This document shows, one piece after another, positions 18,716 through 28,218 of a stretch of DNA of 39,395 bases; the stretch's first letter is position 1; each line of letters begins with the position of its first letter. The position numbers and the translations under genes are program-made. Where the stretch lies: NCBI GenBank assembly GCA_035709005.1, contig DASTFB010000053.1, positions 1 to 39,395 on the forward strand, given 5' to 3'. Origin of the DNA: Candidatus Methylomirabilota bacterium. Its GTDB lineage: Bacteria; Methylomirabilota; Methylomirabilia; Rokubacteriales; CSP1-6. A model generated the notes under the pieces. That model made no database searches and had not been told where the DNA came from. It worked only from the letters and a program-made list of their open reading frames with translations.

Positions 18716-18716
18716 G

Positions 18717-19289
18717 ATGCAGAATGGCGGCGGGCCGCGCAAGCACACCATCTCGGTCATGGTCGAGAACCGCTTCGGCGTGCTCTCCCGGGTCGCCGGG
18801 CTGTTCTCGGCCCGGGGCTACAACATCGAGAGCCTGTCGGTGGGCGAGACGCTGGACCCCACGGTGAGCCGGATGACCATCGTGGTGAACGGCGACGAGT
18901 TCGTCATCGAGCAGGTGATGAAGCAGCTGCACAAGCTCATCGACGTGATCAAGGTCACGGATCTCACCGACGAGGACCACGTCCAGCGCGAGCTGATGCT
19001 CGTCCGGGTGAACGCCGAGCCCCAGCACCGGGCGGAGATCCTCCGGACCGTCGACATCTTCCGGGCCAAGGTGGTCGACGTGACACCGCTGAGCTTCACG
19101 CTGGAGGCCACCGGGGACGAGGAGAAGCTGGAGGCGCTCATCGAGCTACTGCGTCCGATGGGCATCCAGGAGCTCGTGCGCACGGGGAAAGTCGCCATCG
19201 CCCGCGGCCCCAAGACGCGCCGCAAGGCCGAGGGGCCGCGACGGCCGCGCGTGTCGGAGGACCCCCGCGTGGTCGGCTTCGCCGATTAG
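18717..19289 (+). CDS. ilvN: Acetolactate synthase small (regulatory) subunit
   Basis: IlvN/IlvH activates the large subunit and confers valine feedback inhibition. The 190-residue protein has an N-terminal ACT domain ([31 protein letters not shown], about 10-85, seen as several short motifs including NRFGVLSRV and [10 protein letters not shown]). A second ACT-like domain follows ([10 protein letters not shown] to about 163), and the end is a basic, Arg/Pro-rich tail (about 164-190), longer than usual. The start ATG at 18717 follows the ilvB stop by one base (TGAGATG), consistent with coupled translation and fixed stoichiometry. Confidence 0.95.
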   Translation: MQNGGGPRKHTISVMVENRFGVLSRVAGLFSARGYNIESLSVGETLDPTVSRMTIVVNGDEFVIEQVMKQLHKLIDVIKVTDLTDEDHVQRELMLVRVNAEPQHRAEILRTVDIFRAKVVDVTPLSFTLEATGDEEKLEALIELLRPMGIQELVRTGKVAIARGPKTRRKAEGPRRPRVSEDPRVVGFAD

Positions 19290-19308
19290 ACGAGAAAGGA
19301 CGAGAGGA

Positions 19309-20316
<1,008 letters not shown>

Positions 20317-20323
20317 GGGTGAA

Positions 20324-20971
20324 GTGGGTAAAAAGAAACGCACACGACGGATTCCGATCGCGCGAGAGGGCTGGCCGTTCGTCCTGGGGCCGGCGGCGAT
20401 CGCGGCCGGGCTCTGGCTCACCGGCCGCCGGCGGCTGGCCGCGCCGTTCGCGGCGGCCTCGGTGGCCTCGCTCGGCTTCTTCCGTGACCCCGAGCGGGAG
20501 GTCTCGGCGGCGGCCAACGCAGTGCTGGCCCCGGCCGACGGCACCGTGCGCGAGATCGTCGAGGACAGCGACGAGTGGGTGGGGCCGGGCGTGCGGGTGT
20601 CCATCTTCCTCTCGCCGCTGGACGTCCACGTCAATCGGGCGCCCATCGGCGGCCTCGTGGTGGACACGCGCCAGCAGCGGGGGCGCTTCCTGGCCGCCTG
20701 GAAGGCCGAGGCCAGCCGGATCAACGAGCGCTGCGTGATCCATCTGCAGGGTGACAACGCCCGGGTGACGGTGGTGCAGATCGCCGGCATGGCGGCCCGG
20801 CGCATCGTGTGCCGGGTGCGCGCCGGCGACAAGGTGGCGGCCGGCGATCGCATCGGGATGATCCGCTTCGGCTCGCGCACCGACTGCCTCGTGCCCCAGG
20901 GAACCGACATCCGCGTCCGCCCCGGCCAGCGCGTGGTGGCTGGCGTCACCGTCCTGGGGTTCCTGGTGTGA
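20324..20971 (+). CDS. psd: Phosphatidylserine decarboxylase, short type
   Basis: The enzyme makes phosphatidylethanolamine from phosphatidylserine at the membrane. The 215-residue protein is the short bacterial form. An N-terminal hydrophobic hairpin (about 15-52) anchors it. The conserved DVHVNRAP block (about 100-107) follows, and FGSRTD contains the self-cleavage site where S184 becomes the pyruvoyl group. The start is GTG at 20324, 7 bp after ilvC. Pairing with pssA, separated only by a 190-bp repeat region, makes the PS-to-PE route complete. Placement between ilvC and leuA is also known in Geobacter-like genomes. Confidence 0.92.
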   Translation: MGKKKRTRRIPIAREGWPFVLGPAAIAAGLWLTGRRRLAAPFAAASVASLGFFRDPEREVSAAANAVLAPADGTVREIVEDSDEWVGPGVRVSIFLSPLDVHVNRAPIGGLVVDTRQQRGRFLAAWKAEASRINERCVIHLQGDNARVTVVQIAGMAARRIVCRVRAGDKVAAGDRIGMIRFGSRTDCLVPQGTDIRVRPGQRVVAGVTVLGFLV

Positions 20972-20994
20972 TGAACGCGGGGACCGAGATGAAG

Positions 20995-21162
20995 AATCGG
21001 TCTAGAACAACGCAGCCACGCGTGCCTAGAGCAGCCCACCCACGCCCCGTGCCGGGCACGCGGCCCCCGCTACAAATCAACAATCGGTCTAAGAGAACGC
21101 AGCCACGCGTGCCTAGAGCAGCCCACCCACGCCCCGTGCCGGGCACGCGGCCCCCGCTACAA
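20995..21162 (+). repeat. 81-bp tandem direct repeat between psd and pssA
   Basis: Copy 1 (20995-21075) and copy 2 (21082-21162) differ only in a few bases near their left ends and are separated by 6 bp, giving an 87-bp period. Each copy begins AATCGGTCTA and ends CCCCCGCTACAA. Each contains a small hairpin CGTGC/GCACG. The right end of copy 2 runs into the pssA start codon, and its TACAAT resembles a -10 box. The near-identity indicates a recent duplication. The period is divisible by three, but there is no sign of coding. Other copies may exist outside the window. Confidence 0.85.
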
Positions 21163-21956
21163 TGATCAGGCGCCCGGCAACGCGGGGGCCGCGGCGGCGG
21201 CGCTGGCAGGAGCTCCGGGAAAAGCGCCGGCACGGGATCTTCCTGCTCCCCAGCCTGCTCACCACGGGCAATCTCTTCTGCGGCTTCTTCTCGATGCTGC
21301 TGGCCGCCAACCAGCGCTACCCGGAGGCGGCGCTGGCCATCTTCGTGGCGATGGTGATGGACCTCCTGGATGGCCGCGTGGCCCGGCTCATGAAGGCCAC
21401 CAGCCAGTTCGGCGTCGAGTTCGATTCGCTGGCCGACGTGGTCTCCTTCTGCGTGGCCCCGGCGTTCCTGCTCTACGCGGTGGCCCTGCGCGACCTGGGC
21501 CGCCCGGCCTGGTTCGGCGCCTTTCTGTTCGTGATCTGTGGCGCGCTCCGGCTGGCCCGCTTCAACGTGCAGACGGGCAGCGTGGATCGGCGCTTCTTCA
21601 TAGGACTCAGCACGCCGGCCGCCGCGGGCCTGGTCGCCTCCGCCGTGCTGCTGGTGAACGACCGCGCGCTCGACGCGTGGGTCAAGGTGGCGCTGGCCGC
21701 CGGCACGTACGTGGTCGCGCTGCTCATGGTCTCCACGTTCCGTTACTGGAGCTTCAAGGAGATCGACATCGCCCGGCGCTACCCCGTGCGGAGCCTGCTC
21801 ATCGTGGTGCTGGGGCTCATGATCGTGGCCACCAATTACGAGGTGTTCCTGTCCCTGCTCTTCGGCGGCTATGCCCTGTCGGGCCCGGTGCGGCGGCTGG
21901 TGCTCGGCCGCGCGGCTCCGCTGACCGGAGAGCTGGGGACCAACGAGGTGTCTTGA
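21162..21956 (+). CDS. pssA: CDP-diacylglycerol-serine O-phosphatidyltransferase
   Basis: The enzyme makes phosphatidylserine from CDP-diacylglycerol and serine. The 264-residue membrane protein has the CDP-alcohol phosphotransferase motif with its four Asp residues: MDLLDGRVARL followed by GVEFDSLAD (about 66-90). About 7-8 hydrophobic helices follow, preceded by a strongly basic N-terminus. The ATG at 21162 overlaps the end of the repeat copy and a -10-like TACAAT. If that promoter is used, the transcript would start just inside the gene. No other ATG or GTG gives a complete first helix, so 21162 is kept with some doubt. It ends 1 bp before leuA. Confidence 0.93.
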   Translation: MIRRPATRGPRRRRWQELREKRRHGIFLLPSLLTTGNLFCGFFSMLLAANQRYPEAALAIFVAMVMDLLDGRVARLMKATSQFGVEFDSLADVVSFCVAPAFLLYAVALRDLGRPAWFGAFLFVICGALRLARFNVQTGSVDRRFFIGLSTPAAAGLVASAVLLVNDRALDAWVKVALAAGTYVVALLMVSTFRYWSFKEIDIARRYPVRSLLIVVLGLMIVATNYEVFLSLLFGGYALSGPVRRLVLGRAAPLTGELGTNEVS

Positions 21957-21957
21957 G

Positions 21958-23522
<1,565 letters not shown>

Positions 23523-23523
<1 letters not shown>

Positions 23524-24608
23524 TGGCCACGTTCCGGATCGCCGTGCTGCCCGGTGACGGCATCGGCCAGGAGGTCGTCCCCCAGGCCGTGCGTGTGCTC
23601 CAGACCGTCGCCAAGGGGGCCGGTCTCGGGCTGGAGTTCCAGGAGGCCCTGATCGGCGGCGCCGCCATCGACGCGCGGGGCACGCCGTTGCCCGAGGACA
23701 GCCTGCGCCTGTGCCGGCAGGCTGGCGCCATCCTGTTCGGCGCGGTCGGCGGGCCGAAGTGGGACGGCCTGCCGCAGGAGCAGCGGGCCGAGCGGGGGCT
23801 GCTGGCCCTGCGCAAGGAGCTCGACCTCTACGCCAATCTGCGGCCGGCCCGTTGCTTCCCGATGCTGGTCGACGCCTCGCCGCTCAAGCCCTCGGTGGTG
23901 GCGGGGACCGACATCATGGTGATCAGGGAGCTCACCGGCGGGCTCTACTTCGGCGAGCCGCGCGGCGTGGAGGTGTTCGCCGACGGCAGCGCCCGCGGCG
24001 TCAACACCATGGTCTACACCACCCGGGAGATCGAGCGGGTCGCCCGGGTCGGCTTCGAGGTGGCCCGCAGGCGGCGCAAGCGGCTGGCCTCGGTGGACAA
24101 GGCCAACGTGCTGGCCGTGTCCACGCTCTGGCGGGAGGTGGTCACGCGTCTGGGCAAGGAGTTCCCCGACGTCGCTCTCGAGCACGTGCTGGTCGACAAC
24201 TGCGCGATGGCCCTGGTCCAGCGGCCCACCCACTTCGACACGATCGTCACCGAGAACACCTTCGGCGATATTCTGTCGGACGAGGCGGCGGTCCTGGCCG
24301 GCTCGATGGGGATGCTGCCCTCGGCGTCGCTGGGCGGCGAGATCGGACTCTACGAGCCCGTGCACGGCACGGCGCCGGACATCGCGGGCCAGGGTGTGGC
24401 CAACCCGATCGCCGCGATTCTGTCGGCCGCCATGCTCCTGCGGCACTCGCTCGATCGGCCCGACGACGCCGACCGGGTCGAGGCCGCGGTCGTGCGGGTC
24501 CTCGAGCAGGGGCACCGCACTCGCGACATCGCGTCCCCGGGGGCGCGGGGCGTGGGCACGCGGGAGATGGGAGACCTCATCGTGAAAGAGCTGGAGGCGC
24601 AGTACTGA
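23523..24608 (+). CDS. leuB: 3-Isopropylmalate dehydrogenase
   Basis: LeuB oxidatively decarboxylates 3-isopropylmalate with NAD+. The 361-residue length is typical. It begins with AVLPGDGIGQEVV, has the substrate arginines in ELDLYANLRPAR, KANVL and the catalytic Tyr region (NTMVYTTREIERVARV). The dehydrogenase signature is NTFGDILSDEAAVLAGSMG, with the NAD-binding VHGTAPDIAGQGVANP. The ATG at 23523 shares a base with the leuA stop; upstream frame extension is spurious. Its own stop overlaps the asd start at 24608. Confidence 0.97.
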
Positions 24609-25615
24609 TGGCCACGGGCCTGGCCATCGCCGTGGTCGGCGCTACCGGGGCCGCCGGGCAGACGACCTTGCGGGTGCTCGAGGAACGGAAGTTCCCCGTG
24701 CGGGAGCTGCGGTGCTTCGCCTCCGAGCGGTCGGTCGGCACGACGGTCACCTTTTGTGGTGAAGCCCTCGCCGTGCGGCGGGTGGAGGAACCGGCCTTCC
24801 GCGGCCTGGACCTCGTCTTCTGCTCGGCCGGCTCGGACCAGGCCAGAGAGTTCGTGCCCATGGTCCGCCGGGCCGGCGCCATCGTGATCGACAAGTCCAG
24901 CGCGTTCCGGATGGACCCCCAGGTCCCCCTCGTCGTTCCGGAGATCAACGGCCACGCGGCCCGACGCCACCAGGGGATCCTGGCCGTCCCCAACTGCACC
25001 ACGATCATCACCGTGATGCCGCTGAAACCGCTGCACGACGTCGGGCGGCTGCGCCGGGTCGTGGCGACGAGCTTCCAGTCCGCCTCCGGAGCGGGCGTCC
25101 AGGGCCTGGAGGACCTCCGCCAGCAGACGCGGGCCTGGGCGCGCGGCGAGCCCATCGTGCCGCGGCACTTCGCGCACCAGCTCGCCTTCAACCTCATCCC
25201 GCACATCGACCGCTTCGGGCCGGACGGCTACACGGGCGAGGAACTGAAGCTCGTCAACGAGACGCGCAAGATCCTCGAGGCGCCGGACCTCCTCGTCTCG
25301 CCGACCACCGTCCGGGTGCCGGTGTTCACCTGCCACTCGGTCGCCGTCAACGCCGAGACCGAGGCGAAGGTGAGCGCCGACCAGGCGCGGGAGGCGCTCG
25401 CGCGCTTCCCCGGGCTCAAGGTCTGGGACGACCCGGCCGAGCAGCGCTACCCCATGCCGGTGCTGGTGGAAGGCCAGGACGAGTGCTGGGTGGGGCGGAT
25501 CCGGGAAGACCTCTCGCACCCCCGCGGGCTCAACTTCTGGGTGGTGGGCGACCAGCTGCGCAAGGGCGCCGCCACCAACGCCGTGCAGATCGCCGAGCTG
25601 CTGCTCCGCACTTAG
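24608..25615 (+). CDS. asd: Aspartate-semialdehyde dehydrogenase
   Basis: The enzyme reduces aspartyl phosphate to the semialdehyde for Lys, Thr, Met and diaminopimelate synthesis. The 335-residue protein has the NADP motif VVGATGAAGQTTL (about 9-21), the loop DKSSAFRMDPQVPLVVPE, the catalytic C130 in VPNCTTI, and substrate-binding residues in ASGAGVQGLED and VPVFTCHSVAVN (catalytic His and Arg region). It overlaps leuB by one base. Association with leuB is a common bacterial order. A tiny membrane-protein gene follows after 13 bp. Confidence 0.96.
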   Translation: MATGLAIAVVGATGAAGQTTLRVLEERKFPVRELRCFASERSVGTTVTFCGEALAVRRVEEPAFRGLDLVFCSAGSDQAREFVPMVRRAGAIVIDKSSAFRMDPQVPLVVPEINGHAARRHQGILAVPNCTTIITVMPLKPLHDVGRLRRVVATSFQSASGAGVQGLEDLRQQTRAWARGEPIVPRHFAHQLAFNLIPHIDRFGPDGYTGEELKLVNETRKILEAPDLLVSPTTVRVPVFTCHSVAVNAETEAKVSADQAREALARFPGLKVWDDPAEQRYPMPVLVEGQDECWVGRIREDLSHPRGLNFWVVGDQLRKGAATNAVQIAELLLRT

Positions 25616-25628
25616 GACGGGCCGCGCC

Positions 25629-25769
25629 ATCGGCCTCCGGCGCTTCTACCACCGCCGCTTCGGGTCGCACACGCGGTACCACGTGGCGGTGATCGTCAAC
25701 GTCGTGCTGTTCGTGCTGGTGGCGGTCGTGTGGCTCGCCCTCGTGCCGCCGGGCGCGTCCCGGCGCTAA
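25629..25769 (+). CDS. Small predicted membrane protein, 46 residues, apparent ATC start
   Basis: Between asd and truA an open frame runs to the TAA at 25767. From the ATC at 25629 every one of the 46 sense codons ends in G or C, which is strong coding evidence in this genome. The product has a basic N-terminus (RRFYHRRFGSHTRYH), one hydrophobic helix (VAVIVNVVLFVLVAVVWLAL, about 19-38) and a short basic tail, so it is likely a single-pass protein with its N-terminus inside. No ATG, GTG or TTG occurs in frame before the helix except a GTG at the helix start. The ATC, 11 nt after AGGA, is the best candidate; ACG at 25617 is an alternative. I do not recognise the family. Confidence 0.6.
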   Translation: MGLRRFYHRRFGSHTRYHVAVIVNVVLFVLVAVVWLALVPPGASRR

Positions 25770-25778
25770 GCCCTTCGC

Positions 25779-26522
25779 ATCGGGCCCCCGCGCGTCCTGC
25801 GTCTCGTCCTCGCCTATGACGGCACAGCCTACGCCGGCTGGCAGGTGCAGCCCGATGCCGTCACGGTGCAGGGCGCGTTGCTCCGGGCCGCGCGGCCGCT
25901 GCTGGGAGCCGACGTCCGCCTCACCGGGGCGAGCCGAACGGACGCTGGCGTCCACGCGCTGCGCCAGGTCGCGGCCGTGCGCACGGACTGCCGCCTGCCC
26001 CCCGCCGCCGTGCGCGGCGCCCTGAACGCCGGCCTGCCGGCCGACATCCGGGTAGTGGAGGTCGCCGACGTCGATCGCAGCTTCGATGCCCGTCGGTCTG
26101 CCACCGGCAAGCGCTACGCCTATCTGATCGACAACGGACCCGTGCCCAATCCTTTGCTCCTGCGGTACGCGTGGCACGTGCCGGCGCCACTGGACGTAGC
26201 GACCATGCGGCGGGCGCTGGCGCCGCTGCGGGGCCGCCACGACTTCTCGGCCTTCTGCGCGGCGGCCGGCCGGGCCGCGACGCCGATCTGCGTGGTGCGG
26301 GCGCTGCACGTGGTCCGCCGCCGCCGACGGCTGGCGCTGCTCGTGTCGGCGGACCGGTTCATCCACCACATGGTGCGCATCATCGTGGGTAGCGCGGTGG
26401 CGGTGGGACGCGGCGGACGGCCTCCGGAATGGGTAGCCGAGGTGCTGGCCGGTCGGGACCGCCGGCGCGCCGGGCCCACGGCGCCGGCGCACGGGCTCAC
26501 GCTGCTGCGGGTGGTTTATTGA
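25779..26522 (+). CDS. truA: tRNA pseudouridine(38-40) synthase TruA, apparent ATC start
   Basis: TruA converts uridines 38-40 of the tRNA anticodon arm to pseudouridine. The family core is complete: LAYDGTAYAGWQVQP near the N-terminus, the catalytic D55 in SRTDAGVHAL, GKRYAYLIDNG, and the C-terminal FIHHMVRIIVGS. The first ATG-like codon in frame (GTG at 25845) would delete the essential N-terminal strand. Between the in-frame stop at 25767 and that GTG the only weak start codons are ATC at 25779 and CTG at 25797. ATC gives 247 residues, the normal length. The gene follows the small membrane protein by 9 bp and ends the operon. Confidence 0.88.
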   Translation: MGPPRVLRLVLAYDGTAYAGWQVQPDAVTVQGALLRAARPLLGADVRLTGASRTDAGVHALRQVAAVRTDCRLPPAAVRGALNAGLPADIRVVEVADVDRSFDARRSATGKRYAYLIDNGPVPNPLLLRYAWHVPAPLDVATMRRALAPLRGRHDFSAFCAAAGRAATPICVVRALHVVRRRRRLALLVSADRFIHHMVRIIVGSAVAVGRGGRPPEWVAEVLAGRDRRRAGPTAPAHGLTLLRVVY

Positions 26523-26523
26523 G

Positions 26524-26555
26524 TTGGAGGGGGGCACGCGACGCGCCCCCTCCAA
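26524..26555 (+). terminator. Hairpin after truA
   Basis: TTGGAGGGGG (26524-26533) pairs with CCCCCTCCAA (26546-26555) around a 12-nt loop. There is no T-run afterwards, but it begins 2 bases after the truA stop and separates two operons, so it probably ends the ilv-leu transcript or protects its 3' end. Confidence 0.5.
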
Positions 26556-26618
26556 ACCTCCCCCATTCACGCGGGGAGCGACAAGCGTTGCCGCGGTAGA
26601 GCCGTTTTTCAGACATCC

Positions 26619-26627
26619 TGTTACACT
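26619..26627 (+). promoter_or_regulatory. Extended -10 promoter of fdhD
   Basis: TGTTACACT matches an extended -10 element (TGnTAnnnT). No good -35 is visible. The expected transcription start (about 26633) is only a few bases before the fdhD ATG at 26636, and no ribosome binding site is present, so the mRNA may be leaderless. Confidence 0.4.
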
Positions 26628-26635
26628 CCTCAGGC

Positions 26636-27409
26636 ATGCGGACGTACCTCAGGGTCCGCGGGGACCGCGCCGAGGAGATCAGCGGCGAGGTCGTCCGGGA
26701 GCAGCCTCTGACCGTCTACGTCAACGGCCAGCGCTTTCTCACCCTGCTCTGCACACCCATCGATCTGGAGGCGCTCGTGCTGGGCTACCTCTGGATGGAG
26801 AAGGTGATCGACGGTCTGGCCGACGTCAGGCAGCTGGAGGTCTCCTCGGTCGACGGCCGCGCCGAGGTCACCCTGGCCGGCCCCGTGACGCTGCCGACCG
26901 AGCGGATCCTCACGTCCGGCTGTGGCGGCGGCATCACGTTCCGCATCGACCATCGCCTCTTCCCTCGTCTGACCTCGACGGTCCGGATCCGTCCGGGCGA
27001 GCTGGTGGCCCGCATGAAGGAGCTGTTCGCGGCCGCCGTCCACTACCGAGCCTCGCGCGGCATCCATGGCGCGGGACTGACGGACGGTGAGCAACTGCTG
27101 ATCGTCGCCGAGGACGTCGGGCGTCACAACGCGGTAGACAAGATCAAGGGCGAGGCGCTGCTGCGCGGCATCCCGACAGACGATCGGATCCTCCTGTCCA
27201 CCGGGCGGATCTCCTCGGAGATGCTGCTCAAGGCCGCGCGGATGGGCGTGCCGATCGTCGCCTCCCGCACCTCCCCGACCGAGATGGCCGTGGGCCTGGC
27301 CGAGCAGCTCGGGATCACCGTGTGCGGCTACGTGCGCCCAGATGGCCTCAATCTCTACTCGGGAGAGGGACTCTGGCTGGCCGAGACGGCCCCGGCGCGC
27401 CGTGACTGA
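26636..27409 (+). CDS. fdhD: Formate dehydrogenase accessory sulfurtransferase FdhD
   Basis: FdhD transfers sulfur from a cysteine desulfurase to the molybdenum cofactor of formate dehydrogenase, which is needed for activity. The 257-residue protein has the family blocks VREQPLTVYVNG, CTPIDLEALVLGYLW, the catalytic-loop cysteine C96 in LTSGCGGGI, the cofactor-binding EDVGRHNAVDKIKG (about 161-174), STGRISSEMLLKAA and ASRTSPTEMAV. The loop keeps a single cysteine rather than CxxC, as in many homologues. The enzyme it serves is encoded at 28219-33034. The next gene starts inside its last codons. Confidence 0.95.
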   Translation: MRTYLRVRGDRAEEISGEVVREQPLTVYVNGQRFLTLLCTPIDLEALVLGYLWMEKVIDGLADVRQLEVSSVDGRAEVTLAGPVTLPTERILTSGCGGGITFRIDHRLFPRLTSTVRIRPGELVARMKELFAAAVHYRASRGIHGAGLTDGEQLLIVAEDVGRHNAVDKIKGEALLRGIPTDDRILLSTGRISSEMLLKAARMGVPIVASRTSPTEMAVGLAEQLGITVCGYVRPDGLNLYSGEGLWLAETAPARRD

Positions 27410-27749
27410 GCCCGCCGAGGCTCACGGGGGCGAAGGACGCAAGCACTGGCGCAGGCACAAGCGCCAGGACACCGGAGTGGTCCTGTTCGAGCGCGCCCGG
27501 GAGAGTCTGGGCGACCTCAGTCAGTGCAAGCCCCTCCTGTTCGAGCTGACACGGCTCTACAACCCGGTGGTCAACGGGCCCCTCGTCGACCGGGCCACCT
27601 ACGCCCGGATTCTCGAGTCCCTGGAGGCCGGTCGGGTCGAGGAGGCCAGGCGACTCCTGGATGAGCGGTTCGCCCTGTACGCACCGGGCGAGGGCGGCGA
27701 GGCCGACCCCGACCGCTACCGCGGTGGCGCCGGGCCGTTCCACGTTTGA
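27402..27749 (+). CDS. Uncharacterised protein in the formate dehydrogenase locus
   Basis: The 115-residue frame starts at the GTG at 27402, overlapping the fdhD stop. It has a basic, His/Arg-rich N-terminal third (KHWRRHKRQD) followed by a helical region with ELTRLYNPVVNGPLVD and ESLEAGRVEEARRLLDERF. It looks cytosolic, with no signal peptide or membrane helix and one Cys (LSQCKPLL). The overlap with fdhD and its position before the structural genes suggest an assembly or regulatory role for formate dehydrogenase (inference). I do not recognise the family. Confidence 0.6.
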   Translation: MTEPAEAHGGEGRKHWRRHKRQDTGVVLFERARESLGDLSQCKPLLFELTRLYNPVVNGPLVDRATYARILESLEAGRVEEARRLLDERFALYAPGEGGEADPDRYRGGAGPFHV

Positions 27750-27800
27750 TGGCGAGCACAAACTGGCATGATGACGGACAGGCTGGGGCCGGCAGGCCGC

Positions 27801-27829
27801 TTGACAACGCGGTCTGACCAACCGTAGAG
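27801..27829 (+). promoter_or_regulatory. Promoter of the formate dehydrogenase structural operon
   Basis: A perfect -35 TTGACA (27801-27806) is followed after 17 bp by GTAGAG, or after 18 bp by TAGAGT. The FadR-like palindrome lies in the spacer between the two boxes. The first gene downstream starts at 27879. Confidence 0.5.
27809..27820 (+). promoter_or_regulatory. FadR-type operator GCGGTCTGACCA
   Basis: GGTCTGACC (27811-27819) is a 9-bp palindrome identical, apart from its central base, to the site at 3229-3237 in the 2-oxoacid oxidoreductase promoter; the flanking GC and A also match. Lying between -35 and -10, binding here would block RNA polymerase. Confidence 0.5.
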
Positions 27830-27878
27830 TGCCGCCAACCCAGTCCTTACGCCCCTTCCCACGAGGAGGGATCCAAGG

Positions 27879-28154
27879 ATGCCCAACAGTCTCACGGACT
27901 GGCTCCAGAAGAGCCGTCTCACCGTTGTTTCGGTCGACGCCACCCGGGGCCGCCTGAGAGTGCGCGGAGAGGCCGACCTGTGCTCGGAGCTGTCCTGCGG
28001 GGAGGGCACGTTGGTGGTGGCCAACGAGGGCGAGGGAAACCTCGAAGCCCTGAATCCCGGGGACATCATCAAGGTCGAGCCAAAGAGCGGTGGCGCCCAG
28101 ACGATCACCGTGTTGCGCCGAGCCTGGGAAGAGATCGCCAGCCCCGAGGTCTGA
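27879..28154 (+). CDS. Small uncharacterised protein preceding formate dehydrogenase
   Basis: The 91-residue protein is first in the transcript from the promoter at 27801, with GAGGAGGGA before its ATG. It looks like a small beta-rich soluble domain: LTVVSVDATRGRLRVRGEA, LVVANEGEG and PGDIIKVEPKSGG could be alternating strands. There are two cysteines in ADLCSELSCGEG. There is no signal peptide. It lies 64 bp before the catalytic subunit gene, so it may be a maturation factor or a small sensor, but nothing identifies it. I do not recognise the family. Confidence 0.7.
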   Translation: MPNSLTDWLQKSRLTVVSVDATRGRLRVRGEADLCSELSCGEGTLVVANEGEGNLEALNPGDIIKVEPKSGGAQTITVLRRAWEEIASPEV

Positions 28155-28218
28155 GGCTATCCGTGCTTTGCCGGGACCGTCCTTAGCACCGACCCGGTCT
28201 CGCACAAGGAGCGTCGCC

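Noticed and set aside
20995-21162. CRISPR array or coding repeat
   Set aside because: There are only two 81-bp units with a 6-bp spacer. The in-frame translation is Arg/Pro-rich with no start or coding bias. A simple tandem duplication explains it.
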